In this document: piece by piece, positions 44,808 to 53,962 of the stretch
Layout: every line of letters starts with the position of its first letter
How positions within the stretch are numbered: position 1 is the stretch's first letter
Assembly (NCBI GenBank): GCA_964587625.1
Contig: CAZPLU010000009.1
Coordinates: 3,358 to 67,357, forward strand
DNA: 64,000 bases
Origin: DAOPZJ01 sp964587625
GTDB taxonomy: Bacteria > Bacillota > Clostridia > Oscillospirales > JAKOTC01
Direction: 5' to 3'
The notes under the pieces: model-generated
What the model was told of the DNA's origin: nothing
Database searches by the model: none
Seen by the model: the letters and a program-made list of their open reading frames with translations, nothing else
Translations under genes and position numbers: made by a program

Positions 44808-47800
44808 TTATCGGTTGGTTTTACGCGCCTTTTTGCCGGTCAAAATAACCGCAGCCAGGGCAATCGCCGAAAAGATGCCGAGGATGATCGGAATCAAGAT
44901 GTTGCTGTCATCGCCCATTTCGATCACGTCGAGCGGCGCTTCTTCATCCACGATTGAGATCGTCGGTCTGGACGAGGCGGCGGCGCTGGAGGGCCTTGAA
45001 GCAACGCTGGCGGGCGCACTCGAAGGCACCGTTGACGGGATGCTGGGCGGCTCGGAGTAGTATGACGGTTCGGAGTACACCGAAGAAGTCAATGATGTCC
45101 ACCAACCGACAAAGACCACATCGCGTGCGGGCATTGTGAATTTGTAAGCGGTGACTGAAACATCCGACTGCCAGCCGTAGAACGTATAACCCGCCAAGCT
45201 CACGGGGAAAGCCGCCGTGACTTCGGAGCCGACCTCATACGAGCCGCCGGCCGGAAGCGCGGGGGCGCCCGCCGGAACATCGCCGATATAGACGTAGCTG
45301 ACCTTGAAGATGTTCGCTGTGAAATATCCGGTGAACAGGACGTCGCTGTCGGGCATGTTATAATTGCCGTCGACGGGCGTGACCTGATTGCTGGTCCAGC
45401 CGTGGAATTTGTAAGCGGGGTGTGAGAGCTGTCCCGCGACGGTCATCGGCGTATCGAAAGCGATCCCGGAAGCGCCGTATGTCGCCAAAACCGAATCGTC
45501 GAATCCCGGCGGGATCTCGCCGATCAATTGATAGGTGACATTGTGCCTGTTGGCGGTCCAGCTGCCCGTGAAGACGACGTCGTTTGCGGGCATCGCGAAG
45601 TTTCCGTCGGTGATATCCGCTTCTCCGATTCCGGTTGTGGGAACCCAGCCGTTGAAGGTGTAACCGGTGATATTTCCGACCGTGGTGTCGACGAAGACAT
45701 TGCTTTCATAAGGATGGTTTGCTTCTGTCGGCAACGCCGGAGCCGTCGCCGGAGCCGAGGAGTCGTATTGGTAGGTCACCTTGTAGGAATTGCGGACCCA
45801 GTTGCCGATCACTTTGTATTCGCCGGCCGCGCCGATCGTGAAGTTCGCGGCGGGGGAGCCGTCTCTGGTCCAGCCCTCGAAAGTGAAGCCGGTGACAGCG
45901 GCGGGGTTCGCGGCGATGGTCACGGCGTTGCCGACATTGTAAAAGCTCGTAGCGGGCAGCGCGGCGGCGGTTGCGGGGATGTCGCCGGTGTATTCATACA
46001 CGACCCATGCCGGCATCTTGGTGAACGAGCCCTTGAAGACGACATTGTTGTCGGGCATATTGAAGCTTCCGTCAGTGACCGCGGCATCTCCGGTGGTCCA
46101 TCCCGTGAAGTTATAATCCGGGAACGAGAGCGGTCCCGCGACGGTCATCGCCGTCCCGAACTCGACGCCGGCAGCGCCGAGGCCCGCCAGAACCGAGGTG
46201 TCAAAGCCCACGGGGATCGGATCCTCAATCACATAGGTGACGTTCCACTTGTTGGCCTTGTAGACAAAGATTATAACCTGATTGTCTTGATCGATGAGAA
46301 CCGTCTGCGTCAGCGGCGTCTGCGCGGCATAACCGTGGATCGCGATCGCACTCTCGCTGCAGGTCTCGCCCCATGTGCGGTTGCTGACGGTCTTGTCAGG
46401 ATTAATCTTAGCGCCGGTCGTGGAATCCTTGCGGTATTCGACCGTGTAAGTGTAATTGGCGTTGCGGGTGTAGTAGAGTTTGATGACCAGCGAACCGTCG
46501 CCCGCGATGATGAAGTCGTTATCTTCTCCGGTCTTGCTTTCCGAAGTCGTAAGATCTTCGTCGTAGGTGAAGCCCGGATACTGTGCCGCCGTCTTCGGCG
46601 TATAAGAAGCCGCTGTTCCGGTCGTGCCGGTCTTGTTTTCGGTGTCGCCGGTGACCTGCGTGAAATCGGTGTCTTCCAGGTTTTGTTGATAATGCTCGAC
46701 CTTATACACGGTGTCGGTATTCGCCGTGTAATAACCCTTGAACACAACGGCTTCTTTGGGCATTGTAAATTCGTTGTTGCCGTCCGCAGTGACATTGCTT
46801 GCCGCCCATCCATGGAAGGTGTAACCGTCTATGACAACGGTTGGCGCCACAGTTTTCGTTGTGCCGAATGCGAAAGTTCCGGTATGGGGGCTGGTCGGAA
46901 GAGCCGGTGCGCCTTCGATAGGTGTCACCGCGTCAGCGGGCGCTGTATCATATTCATATGAAACGGGATAACTGTTGCGCGTATAGTAGACCCTGATGAC
47001 AAGCGTATTGGCGTTGGGGATTGTCGGGCTTACAGGGGTTGCGGAGGCGTACGTGAAGCCGTTGAATTCCTCCCTGTAATCCGTGTCGCTTTCATCGCCG
47101 GAATACTGGACGAACGTCGCCGGATCCCCGACATAGCCGGTCGCGCCGATTGTTAGAATCGGGCTGTCATCCGTCGTTCCCGTTCCGTCATTGTACTTGC
47201 CGTCGGTTCCCTGCAGGTAATACTTAACCGTGTATTCCGCGGGAGTTTTATCGAACGAGCCGACGAATTCGACGTCGTTGGCGGGCATCGAGAAGGAACC
47301 GCTCGAAACGCCGATGCCCGTGGGCGTCCATCCGCTGAAGGTGTGCGTGTCGGGATAAATCGGCGTCAAAACTGCCACGTTCGCGCCATAGGAATAACCG
47401 ATGGTCAATCCCGCGGAGCCGGGGTTGGAAACACCCTCGGGGACCGTGCCCGTATAGGAATAGGTCACGTTGTAGCTGTTTCGCGTGTAGTAGAGCTTGA
47501 TGACCAGCAAACCGTCACCCGTGACGGTGAAGTCCTTGGTACCGGCGCCGTTCACCGTACTCGATTCCTGATAGAAGAAGCCGAGATAATCGCCCGTTGC
47601 CGTATCTTTCGGCTCATAAGAAGCCGGCGTTCCGGTCGTGCCGTTCTTGTTTTCGATGTCTTCGGTCGTTGTGGGGAACGTGCCGTCGAAGTTTTGCTTG
47701 TAATGCTCGATTTTATAGTTGACCGTGGCTGCGGTGAATCCGCCGCTGAACACGACGTTCGCCGCGGGCATCGTGAAGGTCTGTTTTTCCCCGACGCCGG

Positions 47801-50800
47801 AGACCTGCGTGCTGCTCCAGCCGCCGAAGTTATAGCCGGGTGCCGTCGCATTATCCGCGACCGTCACGGTAGCGCCGAAGGAATAGCCGATCGTGAGCGG
47901 AAGCGCCGATTTTCCCGGAACATCGTTTGTATAGCTGTAGCTGACCTCGTAGCTTTCGCGCGTGTAGTAGACCTTGATGACCAACGAACCGTCGCCTTTG
48001 ATGATGAATATTTCACCCACGGTGTTGTTCGATTCGGCTTTTTCAAACTTGAATCCCGGGAAAGAAAGCTGTGAATAGAGGGCAGGGCTTCCCGTGAGAC
48101 CGGATCCTGTTGTATCCGTTTTATCGTCCTGTCGGTCATACCCGCCTCCGCCGAGTTTTTGCAGATAATACTCGACCGTGTAGCCGACATCGTCTGCCGT
48201 GTAGTAACCCTTAAAGACGACGTTGCCGGCGGGCATCGCGAATTTGTTGTCCGAAACGGTCGCGTCCGCGGTCGTCCAGCCGTGGAAGGTGTAACCGTTG
48301 ATTCCGACCGTCGGCTTTACGCCGACTTCGCTCCCGAACGCATAATTTCCGCCGAGTGTCGTTACAACAGGCGCGCCGTCCGGCCATACGGCACCGGGAG
48401 CACTTGCGTCGTATTCGTATGAAACATTGTAATTGTTGCGCGTGTAATAGAGCTTGATGACCAGTAAACCGTCGCCCGTGATGGTGAAATCCTTGGTACC
48501 GGCGCCGTTCACCGTGAGCGATTCCTGATAGGTGAAACCCGTGTAATTTGTTTTTGCCGCGTAGCCGGTCCCCTCAACGACAACCGTTCCGGTTGTGCCG
48601 GTCTTGGTTTCGGTATCTCCGGCGACCAGTGTATAGTCGGTATCGCCGAGGTTTTGTTGATAATGCTCGACTTTATACTCCGTGTTCGTATTCGCCGTGT
48701 AGTAACCCTTAAAGACGACGTTGCCGGCGGGCATCGCGAATTTGTTGTCCGAAACGGTCGCGTCCGCGGTCGTCCAGCCGTGGAAGGTGTAACCGTTGAT
48801 TCCGACCGTCGGCTTTACGCCGACTTCGCTCCCGAACGCATAATTTCCGCCGAGTGTCGTTACAACAGGCGCGCCGTCCGGCCATACGGCACCGGGAGCA
48901 CTTGCGTCGTATTCGTATGAAACATTGTAATTGTTGCGCGTGTAATAGAGCTTGATGACCAGCGAGCCGTCGCCCGCAATGATGAATTGTTCATTGACGG
49001 TGTTGTTGGAAGTCGTCAGGGCGCTCTGATAGGTGAAACCCGCGTAATTTGTTTTTGCCGCGTAGCCGGTCCCCTCAACGACAACCGTGTCGGTCGTGCC
49101 GGTCTTGGTTTCGGTATCTCCGGCGACCGGTGTGGTGAACGTGCCGTCCAGGTTTTGTTGATAATGCTCGACTTTATATTCCGTGTTCGTATTGGCTGTG
49201 AACGAGCCCGTGAACAGGACATCATCGTCAGGCATCGTAAAGTCCTGACCCGCGGTCGCCGTCGTCTGGGCGCTGCTCCACCCGCTGAAGGTATAGCCCG
49301 CCGGGGTTGTCGGTTCCTGCGCCACCGTGACAGTCGCGCCGAATGATACGCCGAGCGTCGCAGCCGGAGCCGTGCCTCCGCCCGTCGGAATATCCCCCGT
49401 GATCTTATAACTGACGTCGTGGGTGTTGAGCGTGTAATAGAGCTTGATAACCAGCGAGCCGTCGCCCTTGATGATATGGTTCTCGCCGTCGAAGTTATTC
49501 GAAGTCGTCTTCGATGCCTGATAGGTGAAACCTTCATATGTCGACTTCGGCGCGTATAGGGCAGCCGCCCCGGTTGTGCCGTTCTTGGTTTCGGTATCTC
49601 CGGTTACCACGCTGAACGTGCCGTCAGAATTTTGTTTATAATGCTCAACCTTGTAGGTGATGCCGGAATTCGGTGTGTAGAAACCCGTAAACTCGACATC
49701 TTGGTCGGGCATTGTGAACTCGCCGCCCGTAACGGTCACGTCCGTCGTGCTCCAACCGGTGAAGGTATAGCCCGGAACATTTGTGATCGCGGCGACCGGG
49801 ATATTGACGGTGCCCGCCGCGTAACTTCCTCCGGCCGGAAGCGCCGGATAACCGACGATCGGTTCCGTGCCGATGTGGGAATAAGTGACGTCGTGTAAAT
49901 GCAGCGTATATTTATGAACCAATGTGTGGGCGCCTACCGCCGCTTCGCGAGTGCCGTCCGCGGTGATGGCCGCTTCCTCTTCGGTATCATATTGACTGGT
50001 GCTGTAATAATAGGTCTGCCCGTTATAGTCAATGGTTTCCGGAGGGTCGTTGATGTCGAATGTCCCCGGAACGGTCCAGTCGGTGATGACCTTCTGCTGA
50101 CCCTCCGCATCCGCGATTTCGGTCGAACCGGCCATAAACTTGACGTCCAGCGTGCCGATGTCGAATTCCGCCGTCGGTCTTGGGAAAGGCCCGCTCACGG
50201 CTGTGCCGTCGATGGTCACGCCGAAAGTGGCGTCGCCGTTGAGAGCCCAGTTATTATAATCACCCGCCGCAAGGGTTTCATAGTCCAGTGTGACGGTATA
50301 GGTAATGAAGTTGCCTTTGTTGTGCGCTAGATCCGCCGCCGTCGGATCCCACGACAGCTTGCCGCCGCCGCCGGTAATCGCGATGTTGTCTGCACCCGAG
50401 GCGCCGCTGGCGATGAGGTTGTCGCCCATCGGATCTTCAAGCGCCGAACTGCCGATCTGATTGGTGATATATTGGAACGCCGCCGCCAAAGCCACGGCAT
50501 CATTGGCATGATAATAGAGCTTGCCGTTTGGCGGGTTGTCGGGATCGGGCGAGGCGATGCCTTCGAGGGTGGAGTCGCTGTAAGCGAATCCGACCGAATA
50601 GATCGTCACGCCCTTGTTTTTGATGGCGGTGGCGGCCTTGTTTGCCGCATCCGAGCTGTCGTTGTCGCCGTAATCGGTGCCTTCCTCGCCGTTGCCGTTG
50701 CTGTTTCTTACGAAGTTGCCGTCGTCGTTCAATCTGATCAATCTTGAATCCCTGTCATAATAACGATTGGCTGCCCCGTCGGTCAGCACCACCATGATCT

Positions 50801-51515
50801 TGTCGGTGCCGCTGTTGCTGAACGCGGCGTCGTTGCTGATCGTGATCGTTCTGTTTGAGGACATCGTATACATGAAACGCCCGGTGCCGGTTTGCGGATA
50901 AAAGGTGGAGATCCCTTTCAACAGCCCGCCTTGCAGGTTGGTATTGCCGTTGGCATTCAAACCGCGAATGGCTGCAATCAACACGTTCTTTTGGCTGGTG
51001 TTGCGAACATCCTGCCCGGTTCTCACATTCAACGACGCGGTTGCGCCGAATGTGGTGAGAGTGACTCTGGCGTTGACGTTTTGATCCGCCAGGTCATTGA
51101 TCATGCGAATGGCCGCCAGTTTGGCGGCATCCAATCTCCTGACGGGATTGCCGTTGGCATCGACGCTGACGGTGGCGTTCAATTCGGGGATACGTGCCGT
51201 GCCGACGGACGTTGCGCCGGGGATATCCCAGCCCATCGAACCCGAGGTGTCGATGACCAAAGCCACCTCGATCGGCGTCGAAGTCAGCTCCTGCTGTAAG
51301 AGGTTGGTCACGCCCAGCGTGATCTCCCAGGTGTCGGGACCGGTTCTCACAGCGTCTTTGCTCAACTCAACGGCGTTGCTGCCACTGTGCTTAACAAAGG
51401 TATGTGCCGGATTTAAGATAGAATCGTCGGCGGACAGCAACATGCCGAATGCCGCTCCGGTGGCGAGTAAAACCGCCAGCAGTCCGACCAATACAATTTT
51501 GGTCATCTTTTTCAT
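44808..51515 (-). CDS. Giant vWA/repeat cell-surface protein
   Basis: 2235 residues. A signal peptide (1-28) leads to a von Willebrand A domain (about 80-350) with the MIDAS motif DTSGSM and VLTDGAANRY. Then come twelve InlB/Flg_new-type repeats of the form GYTFxGW...FxMPxxDVxFxG(Y/S)(F/Y)T, alternating with eight MucBP-like units (YKVEHYQQN...GDTETKTGTTG...LVIKLYYTRN). A Ser/Pro/Tyr-rich stalk (about 2130-2180) and a membrane segment (IPIILGIFSAIALAAVILTG) plus basic tail end it. Before that segment LDVIEMGDDSN stands where LPxTG would be. Likely adhesin or wall-anchored sensor; ligand unknown. Confidence 0.9.
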   Translation of the reverse strand: MKKMTKIVLVGLLAVLLATGAAFGMLLSADDSILNPAHTFVKHSGSNAVELSKDAVRTGPDTWEITLGVTNLLQQELTSTPIEVALVIDTSGSMGWDIPGATSVGTARIPELNATVSVDANGNPVRRLDAAKLAAIRMINDLADQNVNARVTLTTFGATASLNVRTGQDVRNTSQKNVLIAAIRGLNANGNTNLQGGLLKGISTFYPQTGTGRFMYTMSSNRTITISNDAAFSNSGTDKIMVVLTDGAANRYYDRDSRLIRLNDDGNFVRNSNGNGEEGTDYGDNDSSDAANKAATAIKNKGVTIYSVGFAYSDSTLEGIASPDPDNPPNGKLYYHANDAVALAAAFQYITNQIGSSALEDPMGDNLIASGASGADNIAITGGGGKLSWDPTAADLAHNKGNFITYTVTLDYETLAAGDYNNWALNGDATFGVTIDGTAVSGPFPRPTAEFDIGTLDVKFMAGSTEIADAEGQQKVITDWTVPGTFDINDPPETIDYNGQTYYYSTSQYDTEEEAAITADGTREAAVGAHTLVHKYTLHLHDVTYSHIGTEPIVGYPALPAGGSYAAGTVNIPVAAITNVPGYTFTGWSTTDVTVTGGEFTMPDQDVEFTGFYTPNSGITYKVEHYKQNSDGTFSVVTGDTETKNGTTGAAALYAPKSTYEGFTYQASKTTSNNFDGENHIIKGDGSLVIKLYYTLNTHDVSYKITGDIPTGGGTAPAATLGVSFGATVTVAQEPTTPAGYTFSGWSSAQTTATAGQDFTMPDDDVLFTGSFTANTNTEYKVEHYQQNLDGTFTTPVAGDTETKTGTTDTVVVEGTGYAAKTNYAGFTYQSALTTSNNTVNEQFIIAGDGSLVIKLYYTRNNYNVSYEYDASAPGAVWPDGAPVVTTLGGNYAFGSEVGVKPTVGINGYTFHGWTTADATVSDNKFAMPAGNVVFKGYYTANTNTEYKVEHYQQNLGDTDYTLVAGDTETKTGTTGTVVVEGTGYAAKTNYTGFTYQESLTVNGAGTKDFTITGDGLLVIKLYYTRNNYNVSYEYDASAPGAVWPDGAPVVTTLGGNYAFGSEVGVKPTVGINGYTFHGWTTADATVSDNKFAMPAGNVVFKGYYTADDVGYTVEYYLQKLGGGGYDRQDDKTDTTGSGLTGSPALYSQLSFPGFKFEKAESNNTVGEIFIIKGDGSLVIKVYYTRESYEVSYSYTNDVPGKSALPLTIGYSFGATVTVADNATAPGYNFGGWSSTQVSGVGEKQTFTMPAANVVFSGGFTAATVNYKIEHYKQNFDGTFPTTTEDIENKNGTTGTPASYEPKDTATGDYLGFFYQESSTVNGAGTKDFTVTGDGLLVIKLYYTRNSYNVTYSYTGTVPEGVSNPGSAGLTIGYSYGANVAVLTPIYPDTHTFSGWTPTGIGVSSGSFSMPANDVEFVGSFDKTPAEYTVKYYLQGTDGKYNDGTGTTDDSPILTIGATGYVGDPATFVQYSGDESDTDYREEFNGFTYASATPVSPTIPNANTLVIRVYYTRNSYPVSYEYDTAPADAVTPIEGAPALPTSPHTGTFAFGTTKTVAPTVVIDGYTFHGWAASNVTADGNNEFTMPKEAVVFKGYYTANTDTVYKVEHYQQNLEDTDFTQVTGDTENKTGTTGTAASYTPKTAAQYPGFTYDEDLTTSESKTGEDNDFIIAGDGSLVIKLYYTRNANYTYTVEYRKDSTTGAKINPDKTVSNRTWGETCSESAIAIHGYAAQTPLTQTVLIDQDNQVIIFVYKANKWNVTYVIEDPIPVGFDTSVLAGLGAAGVEFGTAMTVAGPLSFPDYNFTGWTTGDAAVTDGSFNMPDNNVVFKGSFTKMPAWVVYEYTGDIPATAAALPATSFYNVGNAVTIAANPAAVTGFTFEGWTRDGSPAANFTIGAAGEYKVIGNWVRNSYKVTYQYDSSAPATAPALPTEANHPYESNVFVDTTVGNITGYTFNGWVPTTGIGEADITDGNFAMPANDVVFTGSWTANRHNVTYQLIGEIPPGFDDSVLATYGASGIAFDTPMTVAGQLSHPAYKFHGWTSNQVTPVDGNYNMPDSDVLFTGYFTANIFKVSYVYIGDVPAGAPALPAGGSYEVGSEVTAAFPVSLAGYTFYGWQSDVSVTAYKFTMPARDVVFVGWWTSLTSSVYSEPSYYSEPPSIPSTVPSSAPASVASRPSSAAASSRPTISIVDEEAPLDVIEMGDDSNILIPIILGIFSAIALAAVILTGKKARKTNR
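48196..48962. repeat. Two identical 269-bp direct repeats inside the giant gene
   Basis: 48196-48464 and 48694-48962 are identical over 269 bp, start-to-start distance 498 bp. Each encodes one whole repeat module (NYNVSYEYDASAPGAVWPDG to VVFKGYYTA). The DNA between them and around them has diverged normally. Confidence 0.93.
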
Positions 51516-51583
51516 ACTTTACCTCACTTGTCATATTCGATTATACATTTGTCAAAGAGAGACGACTTGCCTCTTTAGCGATA

Positions 51584-51619
51584 ATTATATACGCCGCCGG
51601 TTACATTTCGGTTACATTT
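51584..51619 (-). promoter_or_regulatory. Activator-type promoter of the giant gene
   Basis: Minus strand TATAAT (51589-51584) has no -35 match; in its place are two perfect 11-bp tandem repeats, AAATGTAACCG on the minus strand (51619-51609 and 51608-51598). Eleven-bp direct repeats overlapping the -35 are the usual site of OmpR/PhoB-family response regulators. The leader would be about 60 nt, ending in GTGAGGTAAAGT before the ATG. Confidence 0.6.
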
Positions 51620-51728
51620 CGCGTTTTGCCCCAACATTTCCTTGTCGGTTCATAAAACTTTAAGTCGGATATCGGTCTTTTGTTTTATTTTCGGCCCGCA
51701 CGTCTAAAACGCGCCTTGAAAAGTGTAT

Positions 51729-51757
51729 TTGACAGGGCTAATGCGCGGGTATATAAT
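51729..51757 (+). promoter_or_regulatory. Consensus promoter of bipA
   Basis: TTGACA (51729-51734), 17 bp, TATAAT (51752-51757): perfect sigma-A. The leader carries the dyad TTTCCCGC-GG-GCGGGAAA (about 51771-51788). Confidence 0.92.
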
Positions 51758-51815
51758 AATGTCTTGTTCGTTTCCCGCGGGCGGGAAAACTCCCGATGAT
51801 TAAAGGAGCAATCGT

Positions 51816-53633
51816 TTGAAAAGAACCGATTTGAGAAATATCGCCATCGTCGCGCACGTCGACCACGGCAAGACCACCCTTGTAGACGAGCTGTTGCGCC
51901 AGAGCGGCACCTTCCGCGAAAATCAGGTCGTCGCCGAGCGCGTGATGGACAGCAACGACCTCGAGCGCGAGCGCGGCATCACCATTTTGGCAAAAAATAC
52001 CTCCATCCATTATAACGGCGTCAAAATCAACGTCATCGACACCCCCGGCCACGCCGATTTTTCCGGCGAAGTCGAACGGGTCCTAAAGATGGTCGACGGC
52101 GTGCTGCTGCTCGTCGACGCCGCCGAGGGGCCGATGCCCCAGACCCGCTTCGTGTTGCAAAAGGCGCTTTCAATGGGGCATAAAGTCGTCGTGGTCGTCA
52201 ACAAAATCGACCGCCCGGACGCGCGCATCTACGAAGTCGTCGACGAGGTCTTGGGGCTTTTGATCGCGCTCGACGCCAACGACGAGCAGCTCGACAGCCC
52301 GGTCGTCTTCTGCTCCGGACGCGACGGCACTTCGTCGCTTGCACCGGAGGGTCCGTTTGAAAACCTGAAACCGCTGCTCGACCAGATCCTCTCCCACATC
52401 GAACCGCCCGACGTCGAGCCCGACGGTGCGACCCAGATGTTGGTCTCGTCGCTGGATTATAACGACTATGTCGGCCGAATCTGTATCGGCAAGATCGAGC
52501 GCGGCGTCCTGCGCAAAGCCCAGGACATCACGATCTGCGACTACCATAACACCCATGCGCCCTACCGCTCCAAGGCGGTCAATTTGTATACGATCGAGGG
52601 CCTGGAGCGGGTTCCGGTCGACAGCATCTCCGCCGGGGACATCGTCTGCGTCTCGGGCATTGAAAATATCACGATCGGCGACACCATCTGCGCGTCGGAC
52701 AAGCCCGAGCCGATCCCGTTTGTCAAGATCTCCGAGCCGACCGTCGAGATGACTTTTTCGGTCAACGACGGCCCGTTCGCCGGCAAAGAGGGCAAATACG
52801 TCACCTCCCGCCACCTGCGCGAGCGTCTGATGAAGGAGCTGCTCAAGGACGTCTCCCTGCGCGTCGGCGAGACCGAGACCACCGAGGCCTTCCGCGTCTG
52901 CGGCAGGGGCGAGATGCACTTGTCTATTTTGATCGAGACCATGCGCCGAGAGGGCTATGAATTTATGGTCGGCGCGCCGAGAGCGCTCTACCGGGAAATC
53001 GACGGTCAACTGTGCGAACCGGTCGAGCGCCTGGTCTGCGACCAGCCCCGGCAGTATGTCGGCGCGGTCATGGAAAAAATCGGCGCGCGCAAGGGCGATT
53101 TGGTCGAGATGACGCCGCAGGGCGACCATATCCGGCTGGAATTTTTAATCCCGTCGCGCGGTCTGTTCGGTTATCGCAACGATTTTTTGACCGACACCCG
53201 GGGCGAGGGCGTCATGAGCGGCGTTTTCGACCGCTACGCGCCCGTCAAGGGCGAGATCACCCGCCGCCAAAACGGCGCTTTGGTCGCGTTCGAGAGCGGC
53301 GAAGCCGTCACCTACGGGCTTTATAACGCGCAGGAGCGCGGCGCGTTGTTCATCACGCCCGGCACCAAGGTCTACGAGGGCATGATCGTCGGCGAATCCC
53401 CAAAGCCCGGCGACCTCGCCGTCAATGTCTGCAAAAAAAAGCATATCACCAATATGCGCGCCTCGGGCAGCGACGACGCGCTCCGGTTGATTCCGCCGCG
53501 CCAGCTGTCGCTCGAGGCGTGCATCGAGTTCATCGCCGAGGACGAGCTGATCGAGGTCACGCCAAAATCCCTGCGCCTGCGCAAGCGCGTCCTCAGCAAT
53601 GAACAGAGGGCCAAGAACCGCTCGAAGGGCTAA
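51816..53633 (+). CDS. bipA: Ribosome-associated GTPase BipA/TypA
   Basis: 605-residue translational GTPase that helps 50S subunit assembly and stress growth. G1 is AHVDHGKTTL, G2 RGITI, G3 DTPGHADF, G4 NKIDRP; the EF-G-like domains III and V follow, then the BipA-specific C-terminal domain with PRQLSLEACIEFI and ELIEVTPKSLRLRKRVL. TTG start with AAAGGAG at 51802-51808. Monocistronic from a consensus promoter. The last 21 bases of the gene begin a 48-bp tandem repeat. Confidence 0.96.
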   Translation: MKRTDLRNIAIVAHVDHGKTTLVDELLRQSGTFRENQVVAERVMDSNDLERERGITILAKNTSIHYNGVKINVIDTPGHADFSGEVERVLKMVDGVLLLVDAAEGPMPQTRFVLQKALSMGHKVVVVVNKIDRPDARIYEVVDEVLGLLIALDANDEQLDSPVVFCSGRDGTSSLAPEGPFENLKPLLDQILSHIEPPDVEPDGATQMLVSSLDYNDYVGRICIGKIERGVLRKAQDITICDYHNTHAPYRSKAVNLYTIEGLERVPVDSISAGDIVCVSGIENITIGDTICASDKPEPIPFVKISEPTVEMTFSVNDGPFAGKEGKYVTSRHLRERLMKELLKDVSLRVGETETTEAFRVCGRGEMHLSILIETMRREGYEFMVGAPRALYREIDGQLCEPVERLVCDQPRQYVGAVMEKIGARKGDLVEMTPQGDHIRLEFLIPSRGLFGYRNDFLTDTRGEGVMSGVFDRYAPVKGEITRRQNGALVAFESGEAVTYGLYNAQERGALFITPGTKVYEGMIVGESPKPGDLAVNVCKKKHITNMRASGSDDALRLIPPRQLSLEACIEFIAEDELIEVTPKSLRLRKRVLSNEQRAKNRSKG

Positions 53634-53751
53634 GATTAACTCATATCGTTCGCCCCGGCGAAGAACCGCTCAAAGGGTTAAGATTTAACTTATATGGTTC
53701 GCCCCGGCGAAGAACCGCGCGAAGGTGTAAATTGATATCCCGCCGTTCGCG
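53613..53751 (+). repeat. 48-49 bp tandem repeat overlapping the bipA stop
   Basis: Units begin AAGAACCGC at 53613, 53661 and 53710. The first contains the last bipA codons and its TAA; copies two and three repeat that end and the GTTCGCCCCGGCG that follows, with growing divergence. Confidence 0.85.
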
Positions 53752-53770
53752 CATACATTTGTATCGCGTC

Positions 53771-53804
53771 TGTCATCCTGAGCGCAGCGAAGGATCTCGG
53801 ACTG
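53771..53804 (+). repeat. Dispersed TGTCATCCTGAGCG repeat, copy 4
   Basis: TGTCATCCTGAGCGCAGCGA through CTCGGACTG, the shorter form without the internal GCGCGCC hairpin. Confidence 0.8.
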
Positions 53805-53962
53805 ATGAAGGCGCACGGCAAAAAAATTCTTCTCGGTGTGATTGAATATGTTCCCCCGCCGCATACCCCTCTTGCCTCTTCTCTCTTCACTTACAATATC
53901 CATCTTGTTTTTCCCGGGGTTTATCGCTATAATAAAAACATCAACCCGAAAGAGGTCATACC

